Below are positions 35,054-43,688 of a DNA stretch of 64,000 nucleotides, in pieces. This DNA is from an uncultured Opitutales bacterium (GTDB lineage: Bacteria > Verrucomicrobiota > Verrucomicrobiia > Opitutales > Intestinicryptomonadaceae). The position numbers and the translations under genes were made by a program. The first letter of the stretch is position 1; each line of letters starts with the position of its first letter. The notes beneath the pieces are model-generated. The model worked only from the letters and a program-made list of their open reading frames with translations. It had not been told where the DNA came from and did not search any database. Location of the stretch: positions 124,001 to 188,000 of the forward strand of contig CALXLK010000001.1 of assembly GCA_944389175.1 (NCBI GenBank). Direction: 5' to 3'.

Positions 35054-35813
35054 GTCGTGGCTGAGGGACAAAAAGAGGGCTCTCGTCTGCCTTAGCGGCG
35101 GCGTTGACAGCTGCGCCTTGACAGTCTATTGCGCGGATATTCTCGGCGCAGACAACACTGTTGCCTTTATCGGCACGGCGCCATACATAATAGATTCCGA
35201 AATAAAATTCGCGGTCGATCTCTGTAAAAAATTGGGCGTAAAATTCATAAAAGAAGATGTAAGCGTAGATGAAATAATGCAGTCGAACCCTCCGTCGCGC
35301 TGTTTTCTGTGCAAGCGCAATATCTTTATGAAAGCCCGTGAAAAGGCCGACGAGGCGGGCGTGGAATCGGTATTCGACGGCACCAACTACGACGATCTCG
35401 GAGAATCGAGGCCCGGGTCTGCGGCAAAGACTGAGTTCGATATAGAAAGTCCGTTCGCAAAATTCTGCGTAGTCAAAAGCGAGGTTAGGAAGCTTCTAAG
35501 CTACTACGGTTTTGCCGAAATTGCGGGGAAGCCATCGGCCACGTGCTTTATGACGCGCCTGCCCACGGGCGCCAGGGCAAAACTTTCAGACTTTAAAATA
35601 ATAAAAAAGGCGGAAGATTTTTTAAGACAGCTTGGGTTTGATTTTTCGCGCGCCCGGAAATATCCGGATAGGATAGAGATTCAGGTTCCCCGGGCGAGGG
35701 TGCCCGAGCTTCTCCAAGAGCAAAACGCAAAAAAACTCGGCGATTTCTTCGCAAAAAACAAAGTGAAAAATTTTGAAATAAGCAGGGAAGGCTACAGGCA
35801 CGGGTGCATGTAG
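35022..35813 (+). CDS. larE: Sulfur transferase LarE of nickel-pincer cofactor synthesis
   Basis: A 263-residue PP-loop ATPase. SGGVDS near residue 25 activates the pyridinium carboxylate as an adenylate, after which sulfur is added. PPSRCFLCKRN gives a CxxC pair and GKPSATCFMTRLPTG the third Cys, at the place of the sulfur-donating Cys. LarE forms with only that one Cys sacrifice its sulfur; forms with three Cys are thought to carry a [4Fe-4S] cluster and to turn over, and this sequence has all three. It starts with TTG at 35022 or 35034 inside the end of larC, so the genes overlap by up to 32 bases. Confidence 0.93.
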   Translation: MKRSLKVRGFESWLRDKKRALVCLSGGVDSCALTVYCADILGADNTVAFIGTAPYIIDSEIKFAVDLCKKLGVKFIKEDVSVDEIMQSNPPSRCFLCKRNIFMKAREKADEAGVESVFDGTNYDDLGESRPGSAAKTEFDIESPFAKFCVVKSEVRKLLSYYGFAEIAGKPSATCFMTRLPTGARAKLSDFKIIKKAEDFLRQLGFDFSRARKYPDRIEIQVPRARVPELLQEQNAKKLGDFFAKNKVKNFEISREGYRHGCM

Positions 35814-35821
35814 ATCGACGA

Positions 35822-36571
35822 ATGGACATAGACGCTATATTAAATTCTGTGGCACAAGGCCTGATGAGCCCCAAAGAGGCTCGCAAGTTGATCGGGGAAT
35901 TGTCAATCGCGGATCTTGGCCACACAAAAATAGACCTCGAAAGAGGCGCGCGCACGGGCTTTGCGGAAGTCGTCTTTTGCCAGGGGAAGACTCCGCAGCA
36001 AATTGAGGATATCTTCTCCGAATTCCAGGCGCGCGGGCTCGACGCCCTGGGCACGCGCATATCCGAAGAGGCGGCTTCGCGCTTGCGCTTGAGATTTCCA
36101 AATGCAGTCTTTGATAAAATTTCGCGCACCGCGGTGCTGCGCTCAAAACAAAACAAGGAAAAACGCGGGCTTATTGCAATAGTGAGCGCCGGGACGTCGG
36201 ATATGCCCGTAGCCGAGGAGGCGCGCATCTGCGCCGAGTTCTTCGGCTCAAACTGCCAATGCTTTTACGATTGCGGCGTGGCGGGCTTGCACAGGCTAAC
36301 ATCAAATATAGACAAAATAAGAAAGGCGCGCGTCGTAATAGCAGTCGCCGGAATGGAGGGCGCGCTGGCGTCGGTTGTGGCGGGGCTCGTTGGGGTTCCG
36401 GTTATAGCAGTGCCGACATCCGTCGGCTACGGGGCGAGCTTCGGGGGGCTGTGCGCGCTGCTGTCCATGGTGAACTCGTGCGCAAACGGGGTGTCGGTGG
36501 TCAACATAGACAACGGCTTCGGCGCCGCGTACATAGCATCTATGATAAACTTGTCGGATAGCAAAAAATAA
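35822..36571 (+). CDS. larB: Nickel-pincer cofactor biosynthesis protein LarB
   Basis: A 249-residue LarB, which carboxylates and hydrolyses nicotinic acid adenine dinucleotide to start cofactor synthesis. The C-terminal half has the PurE-like (AIR carboxylase) core: IAIVSAGTSDMPVAEEA, CGVAGLHRL, VVIAVAGMEGALASVVAGLVGVPVIAVPTSVGYGASFGG. I use the ATG at 35822, 8 bases after the larE stop; a GTG at 35804 would overlap larE. Last of larC-larE-larB. No lactate racemase (larA) or nickel transporter is in the window, so the client enzyme is elsewhere. Confidence 0.94.
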   Translation: MDIDAILNSVAQGLMSPKEARKLIGELSIADLGHTKIDLERGARTGFAEVVFCQGKTPQQIEDIFSEFQARGLDALGTRISEEAASRLRLRFPNAVFDKISRTAVLRSKQNKEKRGLIAIVSAGTSDMPVAEEARICAEFFGSNCQCFYDCGVAGLHRLTSNIDKIRKARVVIAVAGMEGALASVVAGLVGVPVIAVPTSVGYGASFGGLCALLSMVNSCANGVSVVNIDNGFGAAYIASMINLSDSKK

Positions 36572-36647
36572 TAATTATTAGCTTTATATATTTTGATTGA
36601 AATAACAAGGCGTTTATGCTTCACTACTATAAGAATAAGGGTTGCCC

Positions 36648-38681
36648 ATGAAAAAACTTATCGCAAACATACTCCTTTTGGTTTTTTCTATCGCATTGTT
36701 CCACGGGTGCACGAAAGAGCCGACTGAAAATTACGCCGATGTCCCCAAGGAGGTGGTGGACTCCATAAAGGCCAAGGCAAGCGCAAACTTTTCGTCGGAC
36801 AAGACGGTTGAACAGGCGTACGTTCGCCGTCAAATTGCCGCGTACAGGCTTCTTACCAGATACATGCCTGCCATTCCAGCCGAGCGCTATTCAAAAATAC
36901 TAAAATACGGCAAAGAAATGGCCGGAGACGACTACGTGATGGTTCTTTCGGAGGTTGAAGAAATGTCGGAAAACTATATGCGTCTGGCCGGCAAGTTAGA
37001 GTCTCTCTCCAAAGACGACGCCGATTTTATAAAGTCGTTTTTCGACGACAAAAGCGTGGTTGATTACAAGAACAATCTAAGCCTCGCCTTCGATTGGTGC
37101 GATACCATTTCCAGACTTGAGGAAATGAGGACAAAAATGCCAAAGGACGATTTCGAGCATTTGAAGAAAAGGTTTATGTCTGCGTACAAGCGTTCTCCCA
37201 ACGATGTAGTCAGCGCGTTTGACGCCCAACGCAGAATGGCCGAAGCCGTAAGCGCGTTCAAGCGGGGGGGCGTTCCCGAAAGCGAAATGGCCAAGGTCAA
37301 ACAAAAGATAGCAGGCGATTTCCCCTACGACTACGACAAGCAATACAAGCAGCTTAGAAACTACGATTTTTCCCAGATAATAGAAAAAGCAAAAGAGGGC
37401 GAACTCGGCACCACGGAAGAGGTGGCGTACAAGAAAAACCAGAAAAAACTGCGCAGCGAGGCGGAGGACATTTTTAGGGAATGCGTATTTACCCAGCACG
37501 GGCAGGGAGACAAGATCAATGTGGCTGTTCTCGTAAAATTAAACGGGCAGACTGCCGTGATTTGCACGAAAGATTTTGTGCCGCACAAAATGCCCGTCGT
37601 CTTCGGCAACAGCCGCGGCATGATTAAATGTTCCAAGGCCTATGTGTCGGAGGAATTCCCCTTGATAATGATGATTCCCGACAAAGAGCCGGAAATGTTT
37701 ACGCCCATTGAGATAATATCGGCAAAGGAGGCTGTGGATCTCCCCGACAAGGAGCTGTATCTAATCGCCCCGCACGAGGGCGGCTTTACCGGCAGAAGCA
37801 TAAAAGTTTTTTCCGAGGATATAAAGTTCTTAAACTTTGCCGAAAAGGATACGCCCAAGACGAAGCGAAGCATGGACTTTAAAAGGCTCGACCGCAAGGG
37901 CTCAAAGTTTCTAATAAACATAAGGGACCAGTTCGACATCGGGGAAAACGCCGTCGTCTTCGACGCAAAGTCGCGCAAATTGGTGTCGGTGGCGCTGCGC
38001 TATTACGATGCAGGCATGATAGATTTCGCCGGGAAAACGGGCAATATTATGGGTTACGAAAACGCTTCGGTGCCGGATTTTGTAAATTTCATAAGAATGT
38101 TTGACGGCAACGTCCAGCGCACTTCATACGCCCCGCCGAGCCAGATTCGCTTCGTGCGCCTGACGGCGCTGGACAAGTGGCGCAGGTTCGACGTCAAGGA
38201 ATTCTGGGCGCAAAAAAATGCAATCAGAAAATACACCGACGCAAATAACGACTACATGAAATTCGTATTCTCCGAAAACGGGTATTTTGCAGTCGACACG
38301 GCGCTTAGGTCGACGCGCCTTTCAAGAATCGCCATGCGCTACCAGAAGGATTTTAAGTCGAGCATGTCGGATTCGAATTTTAGGCTTAGGTATGAGTCGT
38401 TCATAGTGGACATTTTGAACTCCATGAGAATGGATATGAACAAGGCCGGGAATTCGTCATATACGCCAATGAGCGTTTATTCGATATACAGGGAAGAGCT
38501 CGCATACCAAATGGCGCTGAGAAAGTCGCTGTACAATTACATGAAGGAGTTCTTGCGCGACGGAAACATCACAGCTTTCATAAAAGAGGGCATTCGCGGC
38601 TTCGGATCCGACGGCCCGTCGAAAATCGGCAATGTAAACCGCGGCCAGATAGGATCGGGCATCAACGTATTTTCCAAATAA
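36648..38681 (+). CDS. Large lipoprotein of unknown function
   Basis: A 677-residue protein with a lipoprotein signal: MKKLIANILLLVFSIALFHGC, Cys21 being lipidated. Residues 30-265 are charged helices. Residues of about 275-470 are beta-rich (AVLVKLNGQTAVICTKDFV, GMIKCSKAYVSEEFPLIMM, AVVFDAKSRKLVSVALRYYD) and remind me of a trypsin-like fold without an evident Ser/His/Asp triad. The C-terminal 200 residues are helical again. It starts at ATG 36648 with AAGGG 7 nt before. The exported protein at 38737 follows by 55 bases and may be co-transcribed. No family is recognised. Confidence 0.75.
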   Translation: MKKLIANILLLVFSIALFHGCTKEPTENYADVPKEVVDSIKAKASANFSSDKTVEQAYVRRQIAAYRLLTRYMPAIPAERYSKILKYGKEMAGDDYVMVLSEVEEMSENYMRLAGKLESLSKDDADFIKSFFDDKSVVDYKNNLSLAFDWCDTISRLEEMRTKMPKDDFEHLKKRFMSAYKRSPNDVVSAFDAQRRMAEAVSAFKRGGVPESEMAKVKQKIAGDFPYDYDKQYKQLRNYDFSQIIEKAKEGELGTTEEVAYKKNQKKLRSEAEDIFRECVFTQHGQGDKINVAVLVKLNGQTAVICTKDFVPHKMPVVFGNSRGMIKCSKAYVSEEFPLIMMIPDKEPEMFTPIEIISAKEAVDLPDKELYLIAPHEGGFTGRSIKVFSEDIKFLNFAEKDTPKTKRSMDFKRLDRKGSKFLINIRDQFDIGENAVVFDAKSRKLVSVALRYYDAGMIDFAGKTGNIMGYENASVPDFVNFIRMFDGNVQRTSYAPPSQIRFVRLTALDKWRRFDVKEFWAQKNAIRKYTDANNDYMKFVFSENGYFAVDTALRSTRLSRIAMRYQKDFKSSMSDSNFRLRYESFIVDILNSMRMDMNKAGNSSYTPMSVYSIYREELAYQMALRKSLYNYMKEFLRDGNITAFIKEGIRGFGSDGPSKIGNVNRGQIGSGINVFSK

Positions 38682-38736
38682 CGTTGACAAAGCGGCGTTT
38701 TTTTCAAGAAAATGTAGCCGATTTGTCATTTCAGTT

Positions 38737-39738
38737 ATGAGGAAAATATTTGCATGTTGTATTTTATCGGCGTCGTTTGCGGCCTTTGCCCAGACGGCTT
38801 ATAATGTTAAAGTTGAGACGTATTTGGCTGGAAAACTCGACGACAAGTTTGAATTTGTCGTAAAAGAAGGCTCTCCGCAGGAAAAAGGCTACGATGGAAG
38901 GTATTTGGCAAAACGCTATCTGGCAAAGGGCTTTCCAAATACTTCGCTTACGCTAAAAGAAGAAGCCCAGGCCGAAAAAGAAGCGGCCGAGGCGGAGGAA
39001 AAAAAGTCTTTCGAAGATAGGCTAAGCGGGCTTCTCATGGGCGCAAGAGCCGCTCTGTCTTCCGCAGAGGTCGCAGTAGGCAAAGCAAACGACCGCATTG
39101 ACAACGAGCGCGAAAAAGTAAAAATGCTGGAGGAAATAGAGGCTCTTCTGGCCCGTTCCGAACCCCAGGCAAAGGCAAAGTTTAAGGAGTTTGAGCAAAA
39201 ATACTCGCTTACGGCGCAGGATAGAAGCGACGCAAAAAAATTGGCGCGCCTTAGAAAACTCAAATATCAGGACTTTGAAGAATTCGATGTCGGCTCATAT
39301 TGCAAAATGAGCGTAGTCAAGGTTCTAAACAAAAGACAGGTGCGCTTTAACATATCCTACGCGTATTCAAAGTTGATGTCTATGCAATACCACGACGGGA
39401 AAAATAGCGACAACTCCATAACAAAATATCCGATATTCGAAATTTACGAGCGCTTGAATACGCCGGCTAAGATAACTCTGGGCAAACCGTATTGCATACA
39501 GTTTACAAGGCCAAAAAGCATACTCGAGGCAAAAACTGTGCAGGAGGCCATGTCGAAATCGTCGTTGTTCTCGGGAGCGGCGGCCGTTGCGACCGACTCT
39601 TCCGCCGAGGCGCAGGAAATTGAAAAACCGCGCGGAGAGCTCGACGCAAAGGGCTCCTACGAAAAAATAAAGGCAAAATACCAAATTCGCACCGGCGAGA
39701 CGCTGAGGGCTGTATTCACCGTCACAGCAGTCGAATAA
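38737..39738 (+). CDS. Exported protein with coiled coil, unknown function
   Basis: A 333-residue protein with a signal peptide (MRKIFACCILSASFAAFAQT). Residues of about 65-165 are a long, charged Ala/Glu/Lys-rich coiled coil; the region after it (about 185-265, FDVGSYCKMSVVKVLNKRQVRFNISYAYSKL) looks beta-rich, and the last strand pattern LRAVFTVTAVE ends the protein. No domain recognised. It follows the large lipoprotein and may act with it in the periplasm. Confidence 0.7.
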   Translation: MRKIFACCILSASFAAFAQTAYNVKVETYLAGKLDDKFEFVVKEGSPQEKGYDGRYLAKRYLAKGFPNTSLTLKEEAQAEKEAAEAEEKKSFEDRLSGLLMGARAALSSAEVAVGKANDRIDNEREKVKMLEEIEALLARSEPQAKAKFKEFEQKYSLTAQDRSDAKKLARLRKLKYQDFEEFDVGSYCKMSVVKVLNKRQVRFNISYAYSKLMSMQYHDGKNSDNSITKYPIFEIYERLNTPAKITLGKPYCIQFTRPKSILEAKTVQEAMSKSSLFSGAAAVATDSSAEAQEIEKPRGELDAKGSYEKIKAKYQIRTGETLRAVFTVTAVE

Positions 39739-39862
39739 TTTTGGAAAATTGAAAACCTTCCGATAAATCGTAGGGTCTATTCAAAAGATTGTTGCCTTTT
39801 CTATCGCGCATTGGCAACATGTTCTCAAGAAAGTTAAAATCGAAAAAGAAGAAAGAAATCTT

Positions 39863-40027
39863 ATGAAAAAGTACAAGTGCAAAGTGTGCGGTTATATATA
39901 CGATCCGGAAGTCGGCGACCCAGACAGTGGCGTGGCTGCGGGCACGGCTTTTGAGGATATCCCCGAAGATTGGGTGTGTCCTCTGTGCGGCGTAGGCAAA
40001 GAGGATTTCGAGGAAATGCAAGATTAG
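39863..40027 (+). CDS. Rubredoxin
   Basis: A 54-residue rubredoxin. [10 protein letters not shown] and CPLCG give the four Cys that bind one iron; PEVGDPDSG and FEDIPEDW are the conserved aromatic/acidic elements between them. It transfers single electrons. The flavodiiron protein gene starts 20 bases later, and rubredoxin is the known electron donor of such proteins, so the two form an oxygen- or NO-scavenging unit. The leader is A-rich (GAAGAAAGAAATCTT) without a clear Shine-Dalgarno site. Confidence 0.96.
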   Translation: MKKYKCKVCGYIYDPEVGDPDSGVAAGTAFEDIPEDWVCPLCGVGKEDFEEMQD

Positions 40028-40046
40028 CGCCACTGCGGCAGTCAAC

Positions 40047-41219
40047 ATGAAAGAAATATTTGACAACGTCTTTTACTGCGGCCGCCTGGACAAAAATAGG
40101 ATGGTCTTCGACCAGCTTGTGCCCCTAAAACAAGGCACAAGCTACAACTCTTATCTTGTAAAAGGCGCGGATAAAACGGCCGTCATAGATACCATGTATG
40201 CGCCGTTTGCAGCCGAATATGTACAAGAGCTGTGCGACTGCTGCTCAAATATCGATTATATAATATCAAACCACGCCGAGCCCGACCACTCGGGCGCAAT
40301 CGGCGCGCTGCTTGAAAAATTTCCAAAGGCGAGGGTTCTCTGTACCGCAAAATGCGCTGAGAACATCGTCAATATGCTGCATGTCGATCCGGCGAGCATT
40401 ACTGTAGTCAAAGACGGAGAAAGCGTGGATCTGGGCGGAAAAACACTGCAGTTTATGGCAGCTCCGTGGGTTCACTGGCCCGATACAATGTTCACCTATT
40501 GCCCGGAGGACAAGGCTCTCTTTACGTGCGATTTCTTCGGCGCGCATTACACGAATTTTGATATCTTTGCGGATAAATCCGACGAGTTGCGCGAATCGGC
40601 CAAGCGTTACTATGCAGAGATAATGATGCCGTTTAGAAATTTCTGCGCAAAATATCTGGCAAAGGTCATTGAGATGAACCCCAATTATCTTTTGCCTTCG
40701 CACGGCCCGGTGTACAAGGGCGCGGATATATCTTTTATTACCGACTTGTATAAGCAGTGGACGTCGCCGGACGTTGCGCGCAAGGTTGTCATAGCGTACA
40801 TTTCTATGTACGACAGCTCGAAGACAATGTCGGAGTATCTTTGCAAAAAACTTCAGGACAACGGAGTGAGCGTCGTTTTGGCCGATATTATGGAAAGCGA
40901 CGAAGGCTGTATAGCGGAAGAATTAATAGACGCAGCAGGCCTCGTATTCGGGACGTCGATGGTGTTGTCGGGGCCCCATCCCAAGACGCCCTACGTGGCG
41001 ACGCTTGCCAATATGCTTAGGGCAAAGATTAAATTTTATGCGGTTATCGGTTCGTTTGGCTGGGGCGGGAATTTGTCGGGCTCCATCGATGCGGCTTTCA
41101 ATGTCATAAAGCCGAAGAAACTTCCCGATGTAATCGTAAAAGGGCGCCCGCGCGAGGAGGATTTCGCCCATATAGACGCCCTCGTCGAGGAAATACTGCC
41201 ACTTTTGCCACAGTCTTAG
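40047..41219 (+). CDS. Flavodiiron protein (rubredoxin:oxygen/NO oxidoreductase)
   Basis: A 390-residue FprA-type protein: N-terminal metallo-beta-lactamase diiron domain and C-terminal flavodoxin. Diiron ligands are in NHAEPDHSG, PWVHWPDT, TCDFFGAH and LLPSHGP; FMN-binding is at IAYISMYDSSKTMS near residue 250 and GSFGWGG near 345. Such enzymes reduce O2 to water or NO to N2O without energy gain and protect anaerobes. Two-domain class A type, fed by the rubredoxin encoded just upstream. The terminator at 41230-41263 ends the pair. Confidence 0.95.
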   Translation: MKEIFDNVFYCGRLDKNRMVFDQLVPLKQGTSYNSYLVKGADKTAVIDTMYAPFAAEYVQELCDCCSNIDYIISNHAEPDHSGAIGALLEKFPKARVLCTAKCAENIVNMLHVDPASITVVKDGESVDLGGKTLQFMAAPWVHWPDTMFTYCPEDKALFTCDFFGAHYTNFDIFADKSDELRESAKRYYAEIMMPFRNFCAKYLAKVIEMNPNYLLPSHGPVYKGADISFITDLYKQWTSPDVARKVVIAYISMYDSSKTMSEYLCKKLQDNGVSVVLADIMESDEGCIAEELIDAAGLVFGTSMVLSGPHPKTPYVATLANMLRAKIKFYAVIGSFGWGGNLSGSIDAAFNVIKPKKLPDVIVKGRPREEDFAHIDALVEEILPLLPQS

Positions 41220-41229
41220 AGTTTTGCAT

Positions 41230-41263
41230 GGCCGGCCTGAAGAAGCCCGGCCTTTTTATTTTT
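41230..41263 (+). terminator. Terminator after the flavodiiron gene
   Basis: GGCCGG and CCGGCC pair around CCTGAAGAAGC and are followed by two T-rich runs, 11 bases past the stop codon. Confidence 0.85.
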
Positions 41264-41557
41264 AGGCGGCCTTATTTGTTGCGCGCGCCTGAAAGCGTAT
41301 CGTTCTTCTTTTCGGAGGCATTATCGAAATATCGATACTCTTTGTGAGCGCAAAGCTTGCCGCCTGGCCGCTGCCATGAGCTGCCCGCATGGAGTTGGCT
41401 TTTTTTGAGGGTGGGAAAGAATTATTTTTTTTCTCTCTCCCCCTTCCAAAAAAAATTTTTAAAAGAGTTGAATACGGAAAGTTTTTGTTTGGCGGGTGAA
41501 GGCAAAAAAAAGAGCCGCGAATAAATCGGGCTCAGGAAAAAATTCAAAATATCTCGT
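41264..41557. other. Intergenic region between convergent genes
   Basis: About 290 bases with T-rich and A-rich runs near 41399-41520 but no gene and no further clear hairpin. Confidence 0.45.
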
Positions 41558-41890
41558 TTACATGGCGCCAATTGCGGCCGCGCGCGAACCAAAAATTTCA
41601 AAGATAGAGGTAAAGCCTGAAATCTCAAATATCTGGCTGACATTTTCATTGAGTGAGCACAAGACTATCTTGCCGCCGTTTTTCTTTGACGTCTTTGCCG
41701 CAGTAAGCAGAGCGCGCAGCCCGGCGCTGCTTATGTATTCCAACTCGGAACAATCGACAAGTATCTTGTCTGCGTTTGCCTGGTATAGAGCGGCAAATGC
41801 AGCCTCGAGATCGGGAGTCGTCGTGACATCGAGCCTGCCCTTTATTGCCAAGATTTGCACATCGCCCTGTTTTTCTTGCGAGATTTCCAT
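41558..41890 (-). CDS. STAS-domain anti-anti-sigma factor
   Basis: A 110-residue stand-alone STAS domain. VQILAIKGRLDVTTTPDLEAAF and DKILVDCSELEYISSAGLRALLTAAK are the family pattern, with the Ser of YISSAG as the likely phosphorylation site. Such proteins control sigma factors or other outputs by binding RsbW/SpoIIAB-like kinases. No kinase gene adjoins it. It reads away from a 1-kb gap. Confidence 0.9.
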   Translation of the reverse strand: MEISQEKQGDVQILAIKGRLDVTTTPDLEAAFAALYQANADKILVDCSELEYISSAGLRALLTAAKTSKKNGGKIVLCSLNENVSQIFEISGFTSIFEIFGSRAAAIGAM

Positions 41891-41986
41891 GTAAAATTCC
41901 TTTCTTGTAAAACACTTGGAAGTTTGTAGCGTTTTGGCTCTTTGTCAACTTTTAACGCATAAAGTAGCAGCCAGAATTCCAAAATT

Positions 41987-42021
41987 GGCAATTTAATATG
42001 GCTAGGGCCGGTTAAATTGCC
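41987..42021. repeat. Inverted repeat upstream of the STAS gene
   Basis: GGCAATTTAA (41987-41996) and TTAAATTGCC (42012-42021) are perfect 10-bp complements around 15 nt. It lies about 100 bases upstream of the STAS start and could be an operator. Confidence 0.5.
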
Positions 42022-42523
42022 GTGGGCGGTAGCAATTTTATGCTTTCCGCATTAAAAAAGAATAGAGAAATAAGCCTCGCATGAAGGCAAAGCCACGAAA
42101 CACACTTAAGACCCATCAATAGATGAAAATTATTTTCCTCCAAATTGTTCTTCGGAGAAAGACAGCTTTTTCATCGCCAGTCGCCATTTACCGCGATGAA
42201 TAAAAATGGTGCAGAAGCGCATTTTGGTATCTGTCCGTTCTTTTATGCATAGCTGCCGGTTAATAACTCTCAAACGAATGTTTGATTTCTGCAAGAAAAC
42301 GTGTGCGCGCTCGGCGGTGCATCGTTTGAATGAATAGAACATTTGCGTCGGTGGAGGGCTTTGAGACTTTACAATATTTTTTCCCCCCCCCCTTGTTGTG
42401 GTTTTTCGCAGATGTTTTACCAGTTATATCTTCCATGTGGCGCAAACGCAGCGTTATTGTCGCGGATCTTGCTTGGAAAAACAATTGGCCTTCCTTTCGG
42501 GAAATGATGGCATTGCATATTGC

Positions 42524-42630
42524 GATATTGCGCCCCTGCGGCAAAGACTCATCCCATGATATACAACGCGCTCGTGCGCGATATCTTTGGCGTCGTTTTG
42601 AAGAATAGCGCCATTGAGGCACTCTGCATT
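42524..42630 (-). pseudogene. Decayed internal fragment of an HU/IHF gene
   Basis: The minus strand matches bases 26025-26127 of the intact HU/IHF gene at roughly 80-85% identity, with two 18-nt exact runs (CTATTCTTCAAAACGACG and CGCAGGGGCGCAATATCG). In frame it reads ECLNGAILQNDAKDI against the intact ECRKGTILQNDVKDI, then loses the frame through an extra base. Neither the N terminus nor the beta-arm is recognisable, so only the middle survives. Confidence 0.8.
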
Positions 42631-42918
42631 CGCTTTGTCTTTAAAATATCATCTTTCCGGGCGCGGCTTGCCTTCGGCAGATTTCCTTGTTGCTCAAAAA
42701 GGCCGTTTGCAGTATCTGCTTTAGGAAAGAAATCGCTTAGCTTGAGTCTCTTTGAAAAAGATTGCCGGCGCCAAATTAAAAAAATGCGCAAGATTTTTGT
42801 TGATTTTATATGTGATAGGGATAAAGTAGTGCCCTTTAAATATAAAAGGTTTGCTCTCTGAATAAAAATTTCGGGGCTGCGAATCGCCTCGGAAGCTATT
42901 TAAGAACAAAATAAGGCA

Positions 42919-43602
42919 ATGAAACAGATAAAGTTAAACACAACAAACAGAACAAAACTTGGCGGCAATAATGCCAAGCGCTACCGTAAGTGCGGCCAAA
43001 TTCCCGCAGTAATATACGGCGAGAGCGGCGAGAAAAATCTTCTGATAAACCAGAAAGACTTGACTGTTGCGCTCAAGGCCATAGTCGGCAAGGCCGTTTT
43101 GATTGAAATGGAATTCTCCGACGGCACAGAATCGCGCTACGCAATGCTCAAGGACGTGGAACGCCATCCCCTTTCGGGCGATCCTTTGCATGTGGATTTT
43201 GTCGAGGTTGTCAGAGGCAAGCCCATGCAGGCGGTCGTACCTCTCCACTTTGAAGGCGAGGCTTATGGCGTGAAGAACGAAAACGGCGTCATTGAAGTGC
43301 ACGAGCACGAAATTCGCGTCAAGTGCCGTCCGCGCGACTTGCCGGAAATGATTGTAGTCGACGTTTCCGCCATGAAGGTCGGCGATAGACTTACCGTTGC
43401 AGACCTCAAAGCTCCCGAAGGTGTAGAATTTGAAACGCCGGCCGATTCGGTCGTGGTTACTTGCAATCTCGTCGAAGTCGAAGAAGAGCCCGCTCCGGCG
43501 GCAGAAGGCGACGCAGCCGCTGCAGGCGACGCCGCAGCAGCTGCTGCCCCGGCAGGAGACGCTGCAGCCCAGCCGGCAGAGGCAAAACCCGCCAAGAAAT
43601 AG
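42919..43602 (+). CDS. rplY: 50S ribosomal protein L25/general stress protein Ctc
   Basis: A 227-residue L25 of the long (Ctc/TL5) type that binds 5S rRNA. The L25 beta-barrel spans residues 1-95 (ETERHPLSGDPLHVDFVEV-like end), the TL5 C-terminal beta domain about 98-190, and residues 195-227 are an Ala/Glu/Pro-rich tail ending PAEAKPAKK. The usual start is ATG at 42919. It precedes pth, a common pairing, with a strong hairpin between. Confidence 0.95.
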   Translation: MKQIKLNTTNRTKLGGNNAKRYRKCGQIPAVIYGESGEKNLLINQKDLTVALKAIVGKAVLIEMEFSDGTESRYAMLKDVERHPLSGDPLHVDFVEVVRGKPMQAVVPLHFEGEAYGVKNENGVIEVHEHEIRVKCRPRDLPEMIVVDVSAMKVGDRLTVADLKAPEGVEFETPADSVVVTCNLVEVEEEPAPAAEGDAAAAGDAAAAAAPAGDAAAQPAEAKPAKK

Positions 43603-43610
43603 TAATTTTT

Positions 43611-43682
43611 GCGCCGCTTCCGATGTGCGGATAGCCCGCGGCTCTTGCCGCGCGAAATCGGAAACGGCGCCTTTGTTCTTTC
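43611..43682 (+). terminator. Long nested hairpin between rplY and pth
   Basis: GCGCCGCTTCCGAT and ATCGGAAACGGCGC pair almost perfectly (one mismatch), and between them CGCGGC/GCCGCG form an inner hairpin. A T-rich stretch (CTTTGTTCTTTC) follows. It probably terminates or attenuates between rplY and pth, and its right flank overlaps the pth leader. Confidence 0.7.
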
Positions 43683-43688
43683 AAATAG

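Larger units (their letters stand above)
41891..42918. other. 1-kb intergenic region with a decayed HU copy
   Basis: The longest gap in the window. It holds an inverted repeat (41987-42021), a run of ten C (42383-42392) and a frameshifted remnant of the HU/IHF gene (42524-42630, minus). The other open frames look like chance. The rplY promoter must lie at the right end. Confidence 0.6.

Noticed and set aside
42383..42392. Run of ten C as a phase-variation tract
   Set aside because: It is in non-coding sequence, far from any start codon or promoter element, so a switch role has no support.
42260..42622. 120-residue open frame across the HU remnant
   Set aside because: It reads the remnant in a different frame from HU; a similar shadow frame exists inside the intact HU gene at 26030, so it is a by-product of the duplicated sequence, not a gene.
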